Part shown: piece by piece, positions 31,530-38,512 of the stretch
How the letters are laid out: each line of letters starts with the position of its first letter
Position numbering within the stretch: position 1 is the stretch's first letter
Origin: Verrucomicrobia bacterium UBA1629
Lineage (GTDB): Bacteria; Verrucomicrobiota; Kiritimatiellia; RFP12; UBA1067
Reading direction: 5' to 3'
NCBI GenBank assembly: GCA_002321305.1
Contig: DCMF01000129.1
Span: forward strand, 1-56,031
Length of the DNA stretch: 56,031 nucleotides
Notes under the pieces: model-generated
Seen by the model: only the letters and a program-made list of their open reading frames with translations
What the model was told of the DNA's origin: nothing
Databases searched by the model: none
Translations under genes and position numbers: made by a program

Positions 31530-33668
31530 ATGTCGTCTGTCCTGAGATTCGCCCTGCCTCTTGTGTTCGCCGTCGCCCTTGCGGCGACGGCACAGGACGT
31601 CGCGGCGACGGCACAGGACGTCGCGGCGGCGGCGCAGGACATTTCGCCGGCGGCACAGGACGTCGCGGCGACGGCACAGGACGTCGCGGCGGCGGCGCAG
31701 GACGTCGCGGCAACGGCGCAGGGTCTTTCGGCGGCGTCCTCAAACGAGCTCGACACCGCCCGTCAGGCGCTGCGCGACGGCCTGTGGGAAGTGGCGCGCA
31801 CGCATGCGGCCAAGGCGGGCGAGGGCGAGGCGTCGCGTCTCATCCGGCTGGAAAGCTGGGCGGCCGAGGGCAAGTGGGGCGCGGTCTCGAACGCCCTGGA
31901 CCTCTGGACGGACGCGCAGGGCGCGGCGTTCGACTACTACCGGGCCGTCGTGCGCGGCGACCATGCCGCCGCCGCGCGGCTTCTGGCGGACGGCGGCTCG
32001 CCGGAGGGGGCTGTCCAGGCCCTTCTGTACGAGGCGGACAGCCTTGCGCGCGCAGGAGATGAGGCGGGCGCGAAGACTCTTTGGCACGAGGTCTGCGCGC
32101 AGTCGAACGTCCCGCCGCGCGCGCTTGCGGTCGCGGCGGCGAACCTGATGGATCCCGAACGGCTGCGGCGTGCGCTGTCCGAGGCGGACTCGGCGAAGGC
32201 GCGCCGGGCGTTGACGCTGCGCCTTGGACGGGCCCTTCTGGCGAAGCCCGGATCGGCGGCGGAAGGCGCCGCGCTGATTCGGTCGGCTGTGCGGGACGCG
32301 CCGGACACGCCGGGCGCACGGGACGCGCTGCTCGCCGTGGCGGACGCGGAACTGACCGCCGCGCGCTGGCAGGCGGCGTACACGCTGTATGTCGAGGTGA
32401 CCGAGATCTGGCCGGACGCCGCCCAGATGACTGCCGTGCAGGAGGGGCTGGGCTGGTCGCTGGCGCGCCTCGACCGGCTCGACGAGGCGCTGGCGGCTTT
32501 CGGGCGTGCGGAGCAGGTCGCGGCGGACGACGAGGCGCGCGCGACGGCCGCGCTCGAACAGGGCGACGTCCTCACGTCGCTCGGCCGGTTCGACGAGGCG
32601 CTGGTGCGCTATCGCCAGGCGTTGAAGCGGTATCCGAAGACGGCGGCCGCCGCATCGATCGAGAAGGCGGTCCGGGTGCGCGAGCGGGAGGCCCTCGGCC
32701 GCGGGTTCTACCGAACCTACCGCTTCGCCGAGGCGCGTGCGGCGTTCCGCCAGGTCGCGGCGGACGACCCGGCGCGCGCGCCGCGCATGCGGTTCTTCGA
32801 GGCCCTCTGCCTGTACGGCGCCGGCGAGGACGGGCAGGCGCAGCGCACGGCGGAATCGCTGCTCGCCGACTGTCCCGACCCGCGCGTCCGGGCGGACGTC
32901 TGCATGTGGCTGGCGAAGTTCAAGTACAACCGGCGAGACTGGAAGGCGGCGGTGCGGCTTTTCCGCGAGGCGTCCGAGTCGGCGGCGCAGCCGTCCGAGC
33001 AGGCGGCGGAGGCGCTCCTGTGGGCGGCGCGCGCGGCGTTTGCCGACGGCGACCACGGCGCGGCGATCGCGCTGACGACGCGGCTCGTTGAGCGGTTCCC
33101 GACTTCGCCCGCGCGTCTGCCGGCGCTGCTCCTCCAGGGCGAGACGCTGAACGAGCAGGCGCGCTTCGACGAGGCCGTCCTGGTCTTCGATCGGGTCGCG
33201 GCGGCGGCGGACGTGACGGCGGCCGACCGCGCGCGCGCGCGGGTGCTCAAGGCGGACGCTCTCTTCGCGATGGGCGCCGACAACCCCGCTCGCTACAGGG
33301 TGGCGCTGGAGGCCTATCGCGCGATTCTCTTCGGCGGCGCGCTCTCGCCGAGCGCAAAGCTCGTCGTCTCGTTCAAGATCGCCCGCGCGCTCGAGAAGCT
33401 CCGGCGTACTGACGAGGCGATGGATCAGTACTACACGCAGGTCGTCCTTGCCTACCGGCGGGAGCGGCTGGCGCACGTGCGGCTGGACGACGACGCGCGC
33501 GCGGCGTTTTCAAGGGCGGCGTTTCGCCTGGCGGACGAGTTCGAGGGCCGCGGAAAGGACCGGCAGGCCGTCGCCGTGCTGGATCTCGTCGCGACGAGCG
33601 ACAGCCCGGCGGCCGAAGAGGCCCGCAAGCGCATCCGTCGCCTGACGGAGAAAGGGGGATCCCTGTGA
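31530..33668 (+). CDS. Secreted TPR protein of a Tol/Exb-like operon
   Basis: A 712-residue protein. It has a signal peptide (MSSVLRFALPLVFAVALA), then about seven tandem copies of a seven-residue unit AATAQDV (residues 18-66; coded by 31581-31727), then a long alpha-helical part with many TPR-like repeats (e.g. LGRFDEALVRYRQALKRYP, EQARFDEAVLVFDRVAAA). It is likely periplasmic. It precedes tolQ- and tolR-like genes with a GTGA overlap, the way TPR proteins accompany Tol-Pal or Exb systems. The spacer after era (31500-31529) contains TTTGTCTTCTGTCC-type repeats. Confidence 0.75.
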   Translation: MSSVLRFALPLVFAVALAATAQDVAATAQDVAAAAQDISPAAQDVAATAQDVAAAAQDVAATAQGLSAASSNELDTARQALRDGLWEVARTHAAKAGEGEASRLIRLESWAAEGKWGAVSNALDLWTDAQGAAFDYYRAVVRGDHAAAARLLADGGSPEGAVQALLYEADSLARAGDEAGAKTLWHEVCAQSNVPPRALAVAAANLMDPERLRRALSEADSAKARRALTLRLGRALLAKPGSAAEGAALIRSAVRDAPDTPGARDALLAVADAELTAARWQAAYTLYVEVTEIWPDAAQMTAVQEGLGWSLARLDRLDEALAAFGRAEQVAADDEARATAALEQGDVLTSLGRFDEALVRYRQALKRYPKTAAAASIEKAVRVREREALGRGFYRTYRFAEARAAFRQVAADDPARAPRMRFFEALCLYGAGEDGQAQRTAESLLADCPDPRVRADVCMWLAKFKYNRRDWKAAVRLFREASESAAQPSEQAAEALLWAARAAFADGDHGAAIALTTRLVERFPTSPARLPALLLQGETLNEQARFDEAVLVFDRVAAAADVTAADRARARVLKADALFAMGADNPARYRVALEAYRAILFGGALSPSAKLVVSFKIARALEKLRRTDEAMDQYYTQVVLAYRRERLAHVRLDDDARAAFSRAAFRLADEFEGRGKDRQAVAVLDLVATSDSPAAEEARKRIRRLTEKGGSL
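31581..31727 (+). repeat. 21-bp tandem repeat in the TPR gene
   Basis: Seven units of the form GCGGCGACGGCACAGGACGTC, several identical. The unit is a multiple of 3, so copy-number change keeps the frame and would alter the length of an N-terminal A-x-A-Q-D-V tract. Confidence 0.85.
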
Positions 33669-34297
33669 GTCTAGTCGGAAGTCCTGTGTTCTGGATTCTG
33701 TCGGTGTTGGCGGTGGTCGCCGTCTTCACGTTCTTCGAGCGGTTCTTCGACCTGCGCCGGGCGCAAGTCGACTACGAAGACTTTCTCAAGGGCGTGTTCA
33801 ACGTCCTGGATCGCGGGCGCACGGACGAGGCGCTGACGATCTGCGAGGACACGCTCGCGCCCGTGTCGTCCGTCGTCGCGACGGCGATTCGCCACCAGCG
33901 CGGGTCGGCGCGCGTCCTGCGCGAGGCCGTCGACTCGCAAGGACGCGCCGAGATCGGCCGTCTCGACCGGCGTCTCGCGGTCCTGGCGATCATCGCGCAG
34001 GTCGCGCCCGCGCTCGGCCTCTTCGGCACGGTCCTCGGCTTCATCCGCGCCGTCCGCGCCGCGAACGCGAGCGAGCTCGTCTCGCGCGTCGCGCTGATGG
34101 ACGGCACGATGGACGCGCTCGTGTCGGCGGCGTTCGGCCTCGCGGTCGCGATTCTCGCGTCCGTGATGTACTCGTTCCTGCGCGTCCGGCTCGACCGCAT
34201 CGTCGTCGAGCTGGAGGCGGCGGCGAGCCAGGTCATCGGCTACATCTCCACCCAGAAGGAGAAGGAGGCGATGAAGGAGAAGGAGCGGGCGAAATGA
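33665..34297 (+). CDS. MotA/TolQ/ExbB-family proton channel protein
   Basis: A 210-residue protein. It has an N-terminal helix (VFWILSVLAVVAVFTFFERF), a cytoplasmic domain, then two C-terminal helices (LAVLAIIAQVAPALGLFGTV and LVSAAFGLAVAILASVMYSF) with the family's G-x-x-G-T-V motif. It forms the stator of a proton-driven envelope motor with the TolR/ExbD-like protein that follows. It starts at GTG 33665, overlapping the TPR gene stop (GTGA). Confidence 0.88.
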   Translation: MSLVGSPVFWILSVLAVVAVFTFFERFFDLRRAQVDYEDFLKGVFNVLDRGRTDEALTICEDTLAPVSSVVATAIRHQRGSARVLREAVDSQGRAEIGRLDRRLAVLAIIAQVAPALGLFGTVLGFIRAVRAANASELVSRVALMDGTMDALVSAAFGLAVAILASVMYSFLRVRLDRIVVELEAAASQVIGYISTQKEKEAMKEKERAK

Positions 34298-34767
34298 GTC
34301 CCTGGGGATGGACGCCGGCGCGCTCGCCGGGCATCTGGCGGCATGGCGCGGCGTGGCTTCGTCCGGCCGTCGCGGCCGTGCCGTACCTCACGGTCGGGCT
34401 GCTGCTCCTGCTCCTTCGGTTCGTGGCCGGGACCCTGACGGCGGCCGAGGGCACACTGTTCGAGCTGCCGGACGCGGCGCCGGCGGATGTCGTGGGGGAG
34501 GCCCCGGTCGCGCTGATGATGCCGATGCCGCGCGAGACGCTCGTCTTCTTCGACGACACGCGCTACCTGATGGGCGAGGAGTCCTCGATGCGCGCGCTGG
34601 GCGAGCAGCTGGCGGACCGGTTCGCGCGCAGCCGCCAGAAGTCGCTTCTGGTGCTGGCCGACCGGCGCGTGGCCGGCGGCGAGCTGATGCGCCTCGCGGC
34701 GCTCGCGAAGGCGAACGGCGTCGCACGCATCCTGTTCGCCGAGAAGCGCGCGGGGGGCGGCGAGTGA
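34294..34767 (+). CDS. ExbD/TolR-like protein
   Basis: A 157-residue protein with a single helix (AAVPYLTVGLLLLLLRFVAG) and a periplasmic domain resembling ExbD/TolR (ETLVFFDDTRYLMGEESSMR, SLLVLADRRVAGGELMRLAA, NGVARILFAEKR). The canonical Asp of the ExbD helix is not evident; the helix is PYLTVGLLLLLL, so proton coupling could differ. It overlaps the upstream gene by 4 nt (ATGA) and the downstream one (GTGA). Confidence 0.7.
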   Translation: MSPWGWTPARSPGIWRHGAAWLRPAVAAVPYLTVGLLLLLLRFVAGTLTAAEGTLFELPDAAPADVVGEAPVALMMPMPRETLVFFDDTRYLMGEESSMRALGEQLADRFARSRQKSLLVLADRRVAGGELMRLAALAKANGVARILFAEKRAGGGE

Positions 34768-35213
34768 GAAGCGCGCGGAGCGAAGCCCTCTCCCTCGCGG
34801 TGGCGCTGTCGCTGCCCGCCGCCGTCTTCCTGTCCTTCCCCTATTCGGCGCTTCGCTTCGTCCCGGCGTCGCCGCCGGCGGAACGTCCGGCGTCGTCCGC
34901 TTTCGTCGATCTCACGCCCGAGCAGGAGGCGCGGGCGATGCAGCGCGCGAAGACCTCCGGACGGAGCGACCCGACGGACGCCGCGATTCGTCCGTCAGAC
35001 CTCATCCTGCGCACGCTGCCGGACGATGTTCCTGCGCCGGTCGTGCGGCTTTCGGATCGCGCGCGTCCGCCTGCGCCAGAGCGAATCGGCTGGCGTCCGC
35101 CGCCCTACCTGCCGACGCGCGCCGCGCCGGTCCCGGCGGCGCTCCCGGCGGAAACGGACGCGCCGCCGCCGTCCGGCTTCATGAAGGAGGATCTCCTGAA
35201 GCTCGACGACTGA
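34764..35213 (+). CDS. Small TonB-like envelope protein
   Basis: 149 residues starting at GTG 34764, overlapping the previous stop (GTGA). It has one N-terminal helix (ALSLAVALSLPAAVFLSFPY), then a proline- and alanine-rich periplasmic segment (RPPAPERIGWRPPPYLPTRA, DAPPPSGFMKEDLLKLDD). The position after TolQ- and TolR-like genes and the design suggest a TonB/TolA-like linker. It lacks a recognisable TonB C-terminal domain, so the function is inferred from context only. Confidence 0.6.
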   Translation: MRSARSEALSLAVALSLPAAVFLSFPYSALRFVPASPPAERPASSAFVDLTPEQEARAMQRAKTSGRSDPTDAAIRPSDLILRTLPDDVPAPVVRLSDRARPPAPERIGWRPPPYLPTRAAPVPAALPAETDAPPPSGFMKEDLLKLDD

Positions 35214-35272
35214 GATTGAAGACAGACAGTGGACAGACGACAACAGACAAACAGGAGAAAGGAAATCAAATC

Positions 35273-35884
35273 ATGACACAGAAACAGGTTCTTCAGGCGT
35301 TCAGGGACACGGGCGCGCTGCTGGAGGGGCACTTCGAGCTCCGCTCCAAGCTGCACTCCAACCGCTACTTCCAGTGCGCGAACGTGCTGCGCTATCCGCG
35401 CATCGCCGAAAAGCTCTGCCGCGAGGTGACGCGGCAGGCCGTCAAGAGCGGCAAGCTCGGCAAGCGGATCGACGGCGTGATCTCGCCGGCCGTCGGCGGC
35501 ATCCTCGTCGGACACGAGGTCGCGCGCGAGCTGAACGTGAAGTGCGTCTTCGCCGAGAAGGTGCCGGGCGAGGGGGTGGACGCGACGGGCAAGCCGAACA
35601 CGGTCCTCGCGATGCGCCGCTTCGCGCTCAGGAAGGGCGAGCGCTACGTCGTCGCGGAGGACGTCGTCACGAAGGGCGGGCGCGTGCAGGAGACGATCGA
35701 CCTCGTGAAGGCCGCCGGCGCGAAGGTCGCGGGCGTCGTGCTGCTCGTGGACCGTTCGGGCGGCACGGCCAGGTTCGGCCGCATCCCGATGTTCTCGCTC
35801 ATGCAGATGACGCCCGAGACGTGGACGGCCGAGACGTGCCCGATGTGCAAGGCCGGCTCGAAGCCCGTCCACCCCGGCTCGTGA
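35273..35884 (+). CDS. pyrE: Orotate phosphoribosyltransferase
   Basis: A 203-residue PyrE, making OMP from orotate and PRPP in pyrimidine synthesis. Motifs: FRDTGALLEGHFELRSKLHS, ISPAVGGILVGHEVARELN, and the PRPP-binding motif YVVAEDVVTKGGRVQETIDL. The C-terminal segment has CPMCKAG. ATG 35273 is preceded by GGAGAAAGGAAATC; the 60-nt gap before it consists of ACAGACAGTGGACAGACGAC repeats. Confidence 0.95.
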   Translation: MTQKQVLQAFRDTGALLEGHFELRSKLHSNRYFQCANVLRYPRIAEKLCREVTRQAVKSGKLGKRIDGVISPAVGGILVGHEVARELNVKCVFAEKVPGEGVDATGKPNTVLAMRRFALRKGERYVVAEDVVTKGGRVQETIDLVKAAGAKVAGVVLLVDRSGGTARFGRIPMFSLMQMTPETWTAETCPMCKAGSKPVHPGS

Positions 35885-35893
35885 GCGCCGCAC

Positions 35894-35923
35894 TTGACGC
35901 GAAGCGGCCCGTTTTGGTATCAT
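35894..35923 (+). promoter_or_regulatory. Promoter of rpmI-rplT
   Basis: -35 TTGACG (35894-35899), 18-nt spacer, extended -10 TGG-TATCAT (35918-35923). A leader of about 64 nt precedes rpmI, with AAGAAAGGAAAAAG as ribosome site. Confidence 0.65.
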
Positions 35924-35993
35924 ACGCACCCATTCCATCTGGATCGGGCTCTCTTCAGCTGCCCGAACGGTCAGGAAAGAAAGGAAAAAGAAA

Positions 35994-36194
35994 ATGCCGA
36001 AGATGAAGACGAAGAAGTGCGCCGTCAAGCGCATGAAGCTCTCGAAGACCGGTAAGGTCCTTCGTTCGCAGGGCGGTCACGCCCACCTCAATAACGGTAA
36101 GAAGCGCAACCGCAAGAACAACCTCTGCGGGCGTACCGCCATCGAGTCCCTCAAAGTCACCAAGACCTACGCGCGCGCGCTGCAGGGTCGCTAA
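35994..36194 (+). CDS. rpmI: 50S ribosomal protein L35
   Basis: 66 residues: MPKMKTKKCAVKRMKLSKTG, then KVLRSQGGHAHLNNGKKRNR, the standard basic L35. Paired with rplT; infC, which often precedes the pair, is absent here. Confidence 0.96.
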   Translation: MPKMKTKKCAVKRMKLSKTGKVLRSQGGHAHLNNGKKRNRKNNLCGRTAIESLKVTKTYARALQGR

Positions 36195-36214
36195 TGTTTA
36201 AGGAGTAAACTACC

Positions 36215-36562
36215 ATGCGTGTTACGAATGCTCCCGCTTCCCGCGAACGCCGCCGTCGCCGCCTTGAGCTGGCGAAGGGCTTCTATGGCGCCCGTTCCAA
36301 ACTCTTCCGCACGGCGACCGAGGCGGTCGATCGCGCGATGCGCCTCTCGACCGAGCACCGCAAGCTCAAGAAGCGCGATTTCCGCCAGCTCTGGATCGGC
36401 CGCGTCAACGCGGCGGCGCGTCAGGAAGGCATCAGCTACTCGAAGCTCATGGCGGGCCTCATCAAGGCCGGCGTGACGCTGAACCGCAAGATGCTCTCCG
36501 AGATCGCGATCCAGGATCCGGCGGGCTTCAAGGCGATCGTCGAGATCGCGAAGAACGCCTAA
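36215..36562 (+). CDS. rplT: 50S ribosomal protein L20
   Basis: 115 residues with the L20 core: GFYGARSKLFRTATEAVDRA, RDFRQLWIGRVNAAARQEG and SYSKLMAGLIKAGVTLNRKM. It binds 23S rRNA early in 50S assembly. An AAGGAG ribosome site precedes ATG 36215. Confidence 0.97.
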   Translation: MRVTNAPASRERRRRRLELAKGFYGARSKLFRTATEAVDRAMRLSTEHRKLKKRDFRQLWIGRVNAAARQEGISYSKLMAGLIKAGVTLNRKMLSEIAIQDPAGFKAIVEIAKNA

Positions 36563-36589
36563 GCCTTTCAGGCTTGGCAAAGCTGAATG

Positions 36590-36626
36590 AAAATTTCGGT
36601 CGCCGTGCAACGGCGACCGAAATTTT
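36590..36626. terminator. Perfect terminator after rplT
   Basis: A 16-bp perfect stem AAAATTTCGGTCGCCG/CGGCGACCGAAATTTT with a 5-nt loop, followed by ATTTTG. The A/T ends make it bidirectional. It separates the ribosomal genes from the division cluster. Confidence 0.9.
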
Positions 36627-36637
36627 ATTTTGCCCTA

Positions 36638-36666
36638 TTGACGCGGTGTGGGGCATGGTGTATAAT
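36638..36666 (+). promoter_or_regulatory. Promoter of the mraZ/dcw operon
   Basis: -35 TTGACG (36638-36643), 17-nt spacer, -10 TATAAT (36661-36666). The ATG of mraZ is 12 nt after the -10 box, so the leader is only about 5 nt. GTGTGGGG in the spacer resembles one MraZ-box unit, which would allow autoregulation. Confidence 0.75.
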
Positions 36667-36677
36667 GGTGTCACAAA

Positions 36678-37160
36678 ATGTCAAAAGAGGTCTCGCAGAG
36701 TGTCGCGAAGTCGACGGACGTGGGGTCGGGCGTTCTTTTCGGGCGCCACGACTTTGCGCTCGATCCGAAGCGGCGCCTGACCATTCCGAGCGAATGGCGC
36801 GGCGTCTACTCGGGCGGCGTCGTCTACGTGATGCCCGACCGCAGGGAAAAGTGCCTCAACCTCTACCCGAAGGCGGAGATGGACGCCTTCCTCGATCAGC
36901 TGCGCCAGAAAGCGCTTCTTGATCCGGCGCTCAACCGGGTGTTCGCCAAGATCGGCGCGGTCTCCCAGCAGCTCTCCTTTGACGTTCAGGGACGGATCCG
37001 CATCTGCGACAAGCTCCTTCAGTTCGCGAACTTGACGACGACGGTCGCGATGGTGGGTTCGTTCCGCATGGTGAAGCTCTACGCGCCGGAGGTCTTGGGG
37101 CCTGAGGACGCGGTGGACATCGAGGAAATCGACAATGTGCTGACGGCGGCGGGGCTGTGA
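36678..37160 (+). CDS. mraZ: Transcriptional regulator MraZ
   Basis: A 160-residue MraZ with two SpoVT/AbrB-type halves: FGRHDFALDPKRRLTIPSEW in the first and QLSFDVQGRIRICDKLLQFA in the second. It represses and tunes the division and cell-wall (dcw) genes, which it heads here. It starts almost at the transcription start, with no ribosome site. Confidence 0.93.
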   Translation: MSKEVSQSVAKSTDVGSGVLFGRHDFALDPKRRLTIPSEWRGVYSGGVVYVMPDRREKCLNLYPKAEMDAFLDQLRQKALLDPALNRVFAKIGAVSQQLSFDVQGRIRICDKLLQFANLTTTVAMVGSFRMVKLYAPEVLGPEDAVDIEEIDNVLTAAGL

Positions 37161-37161
37161 C

Positions 37162-38073
37162 ATGAACGAGACGCACATCCCCGTCCTCCTGGAGGAAACG
37201 GTCGGCGCGCTGTCCGTCAGGGCCGGCGGCCGGTACGTGGACGGCACACTCGGCCGTGCGGGCCACGCGCGGGCGATCGCGGCGCGCGGCGGCGAAGTCC
37301 TCGGCATCGACCGCGACGACGCGGCCCTCGCGGCCGTGCGGGCGCAGAATCTCGCCGGGGTGACGGCCGCGAAGGGCAACCACGGCGACCTGAAGAGGAT
37401 TGCAGATGAACGGGGATGGAACGAAGTCGACGGGGTCCTGCTGGACCTGGGTGTGTCAAGTCCTCAGCTGGATGAGGCCGGACGCGGGTTCAGCTTTCTC
37501 CGCGAGGGACCCCTTGACATGCGCATGGATCGGTCGGGCGCCCTGACGGCGGCGGATCTCGTGAACGGCGAAAGCGCGGAGCGACTGGCGGAGATCTTCC
37601 GCACGCTCGGCGAGGAGCCGCAGGCGCGGCGGATCGCGCGCGCGCTCGTCGCGGCGCGGGCGGACGGGACGCGGTTCACGACGACGACGGCGCTTGCGGA
37701 CTTCGTGGAACGGCTGGTCGGGCGGCGCGGCGGGCGCCATCCGGCGACGCGGGTCTTCCAGGCGCTGCGGATGGCGGTGAACGACGAGCTGGGCGAGCTG
37801 GCGCGCGCGCTCGACGGCGGGCTTGCGCTCCTGAAGCCGGGCGGGCGGTTCGCGGTCATCACGTTCGAGAGCCTGTCCGACCGGATCGTGAAGCGGCTCT
37901 TCGCCGCGCACGTGGGGAAGATGCGCGCCCTGCAGCAGGGCGGCGAGGCGTGGGAGGGGGAGCTGCCGAAAGTCCGCGCGGTCACGAAGAAGGCCGTGAC
38001 GGCGGGCGCGGCGGAACTGGATTTGAATCCGAGGGCGCGGAGCGCGAAGCTGCGCGTGGTCGAAAGGGTGTGA
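37162..38073 (+). CDS. rsmH: 16S rRNA (cytosine-1402-N4)-methyltransferase
   Basis: A 303-residue RsmH (MraW): HIPVLLEETVGAL, GGRYVDGTLGRAGHARAIAA (SAM site), DGVLLDLGVSSPQLDEAGRG, GPLDMRMDR, TRVFQALRMAVNDELGELAR and ITFESLSDRIVKR. It methylates the 30S decoding site. It follows mraZ by 1 nt, the canonical dcw order. Confidence 0.97.
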   Translation: MNETHIPVLLEETVGALSVRAGGRYVDGTLGRAGHARAIAARGGEVLGIDRDDAALAAVRAQNLAGVTAAKGNHGDLKRIADERGWNEVDGVLLDLGVSSPQLDEAGRGFSFLREGPLDMRMDRSGALTAADLVNGESAERLAEIFRTLGEEPQARRIARALVAARADGTRFTTTTALADFVERLVGRRGGRHPATRVFQALRMAVNDELGELARALDGGLALLKPGGRFAVITFESLSDRIVKRLFAAHVGKMRALQQGGEAWEGELPKVRAVTKKAVTAGAAELDLNPRARSAKLRVVERV

Positions 38074-38080
38074 GAGGAAG

Positions 38081-38506
38081 ATGAGAAAGAACAGGAAAGT
38101 CTCAAAGAAGATGTCCGTCATCGCGACGAACACGATGCGCTTCGGCGCGATCATCGTGTTCTTCTTCGTGATGGTGATCCTGAACATCCTCTCGTCGTCG
38201 AGCTGCACGCAGCTGATGAACGAGAAGGGGCTGAAGGAGCGCGAGCTCGCGAAGCTGGAGGAGTCGCACCGCCGCGAGTCGACGCGGTGGGAGGAGATGA
38301 AGACGCCGGAGAAGATCGAGGCGGCGCTCTTCCGCCACGGGCTTCGCATGTCGACGCCGCGCGCCGACCAGTGCATCCGCCTGAACGAGCGGGGCGTACC
38401 GTATCCGAACCAGCTCGCGCTGACGCGCCTGCGCCAGCGCGCGGCCACCGCCGCGACGGCGCGCTATGTCGCGCCGACCCAGCGCCCGAAGCGCAGGATC
38501 CGCTGA
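38081..38506 (+). CDS. FtsL-like division protein
   Basis: A 141-residue protein with a short basic cytoplasmic tail, one helix (FGAIIVFFFVMVILNILSSS), a coiled-coil periplasmic segment (NEKGLKERELAKLEESHRRE) and a basic C-terminus. Position between rsmH and ftsI and this architecture match FtsL, whose sequence is poorly conserved. The role in the divisome is inferred from context. Confidence 0.7.
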   Translation: MRKNRKVSKKMSVIATNTMRFGAIIVFFFVMVILNILSSSSCTQLMNEKGLKERELAKLEESHRRESTRWEEMKTPEKIEAALFRHGLRMSTPRADQCIRLNERGVPYPNQLALTRLRQRAATAATARYVAPTQRPKRRIR

Positions 38507-38512
38507 GCCGCG

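Noticed and set aside
31581..31727. Tandem repeat as a CRISPR-like array
   Set aside because: The repeat is contiguous, coding and in frame inside a secreted protein gene.
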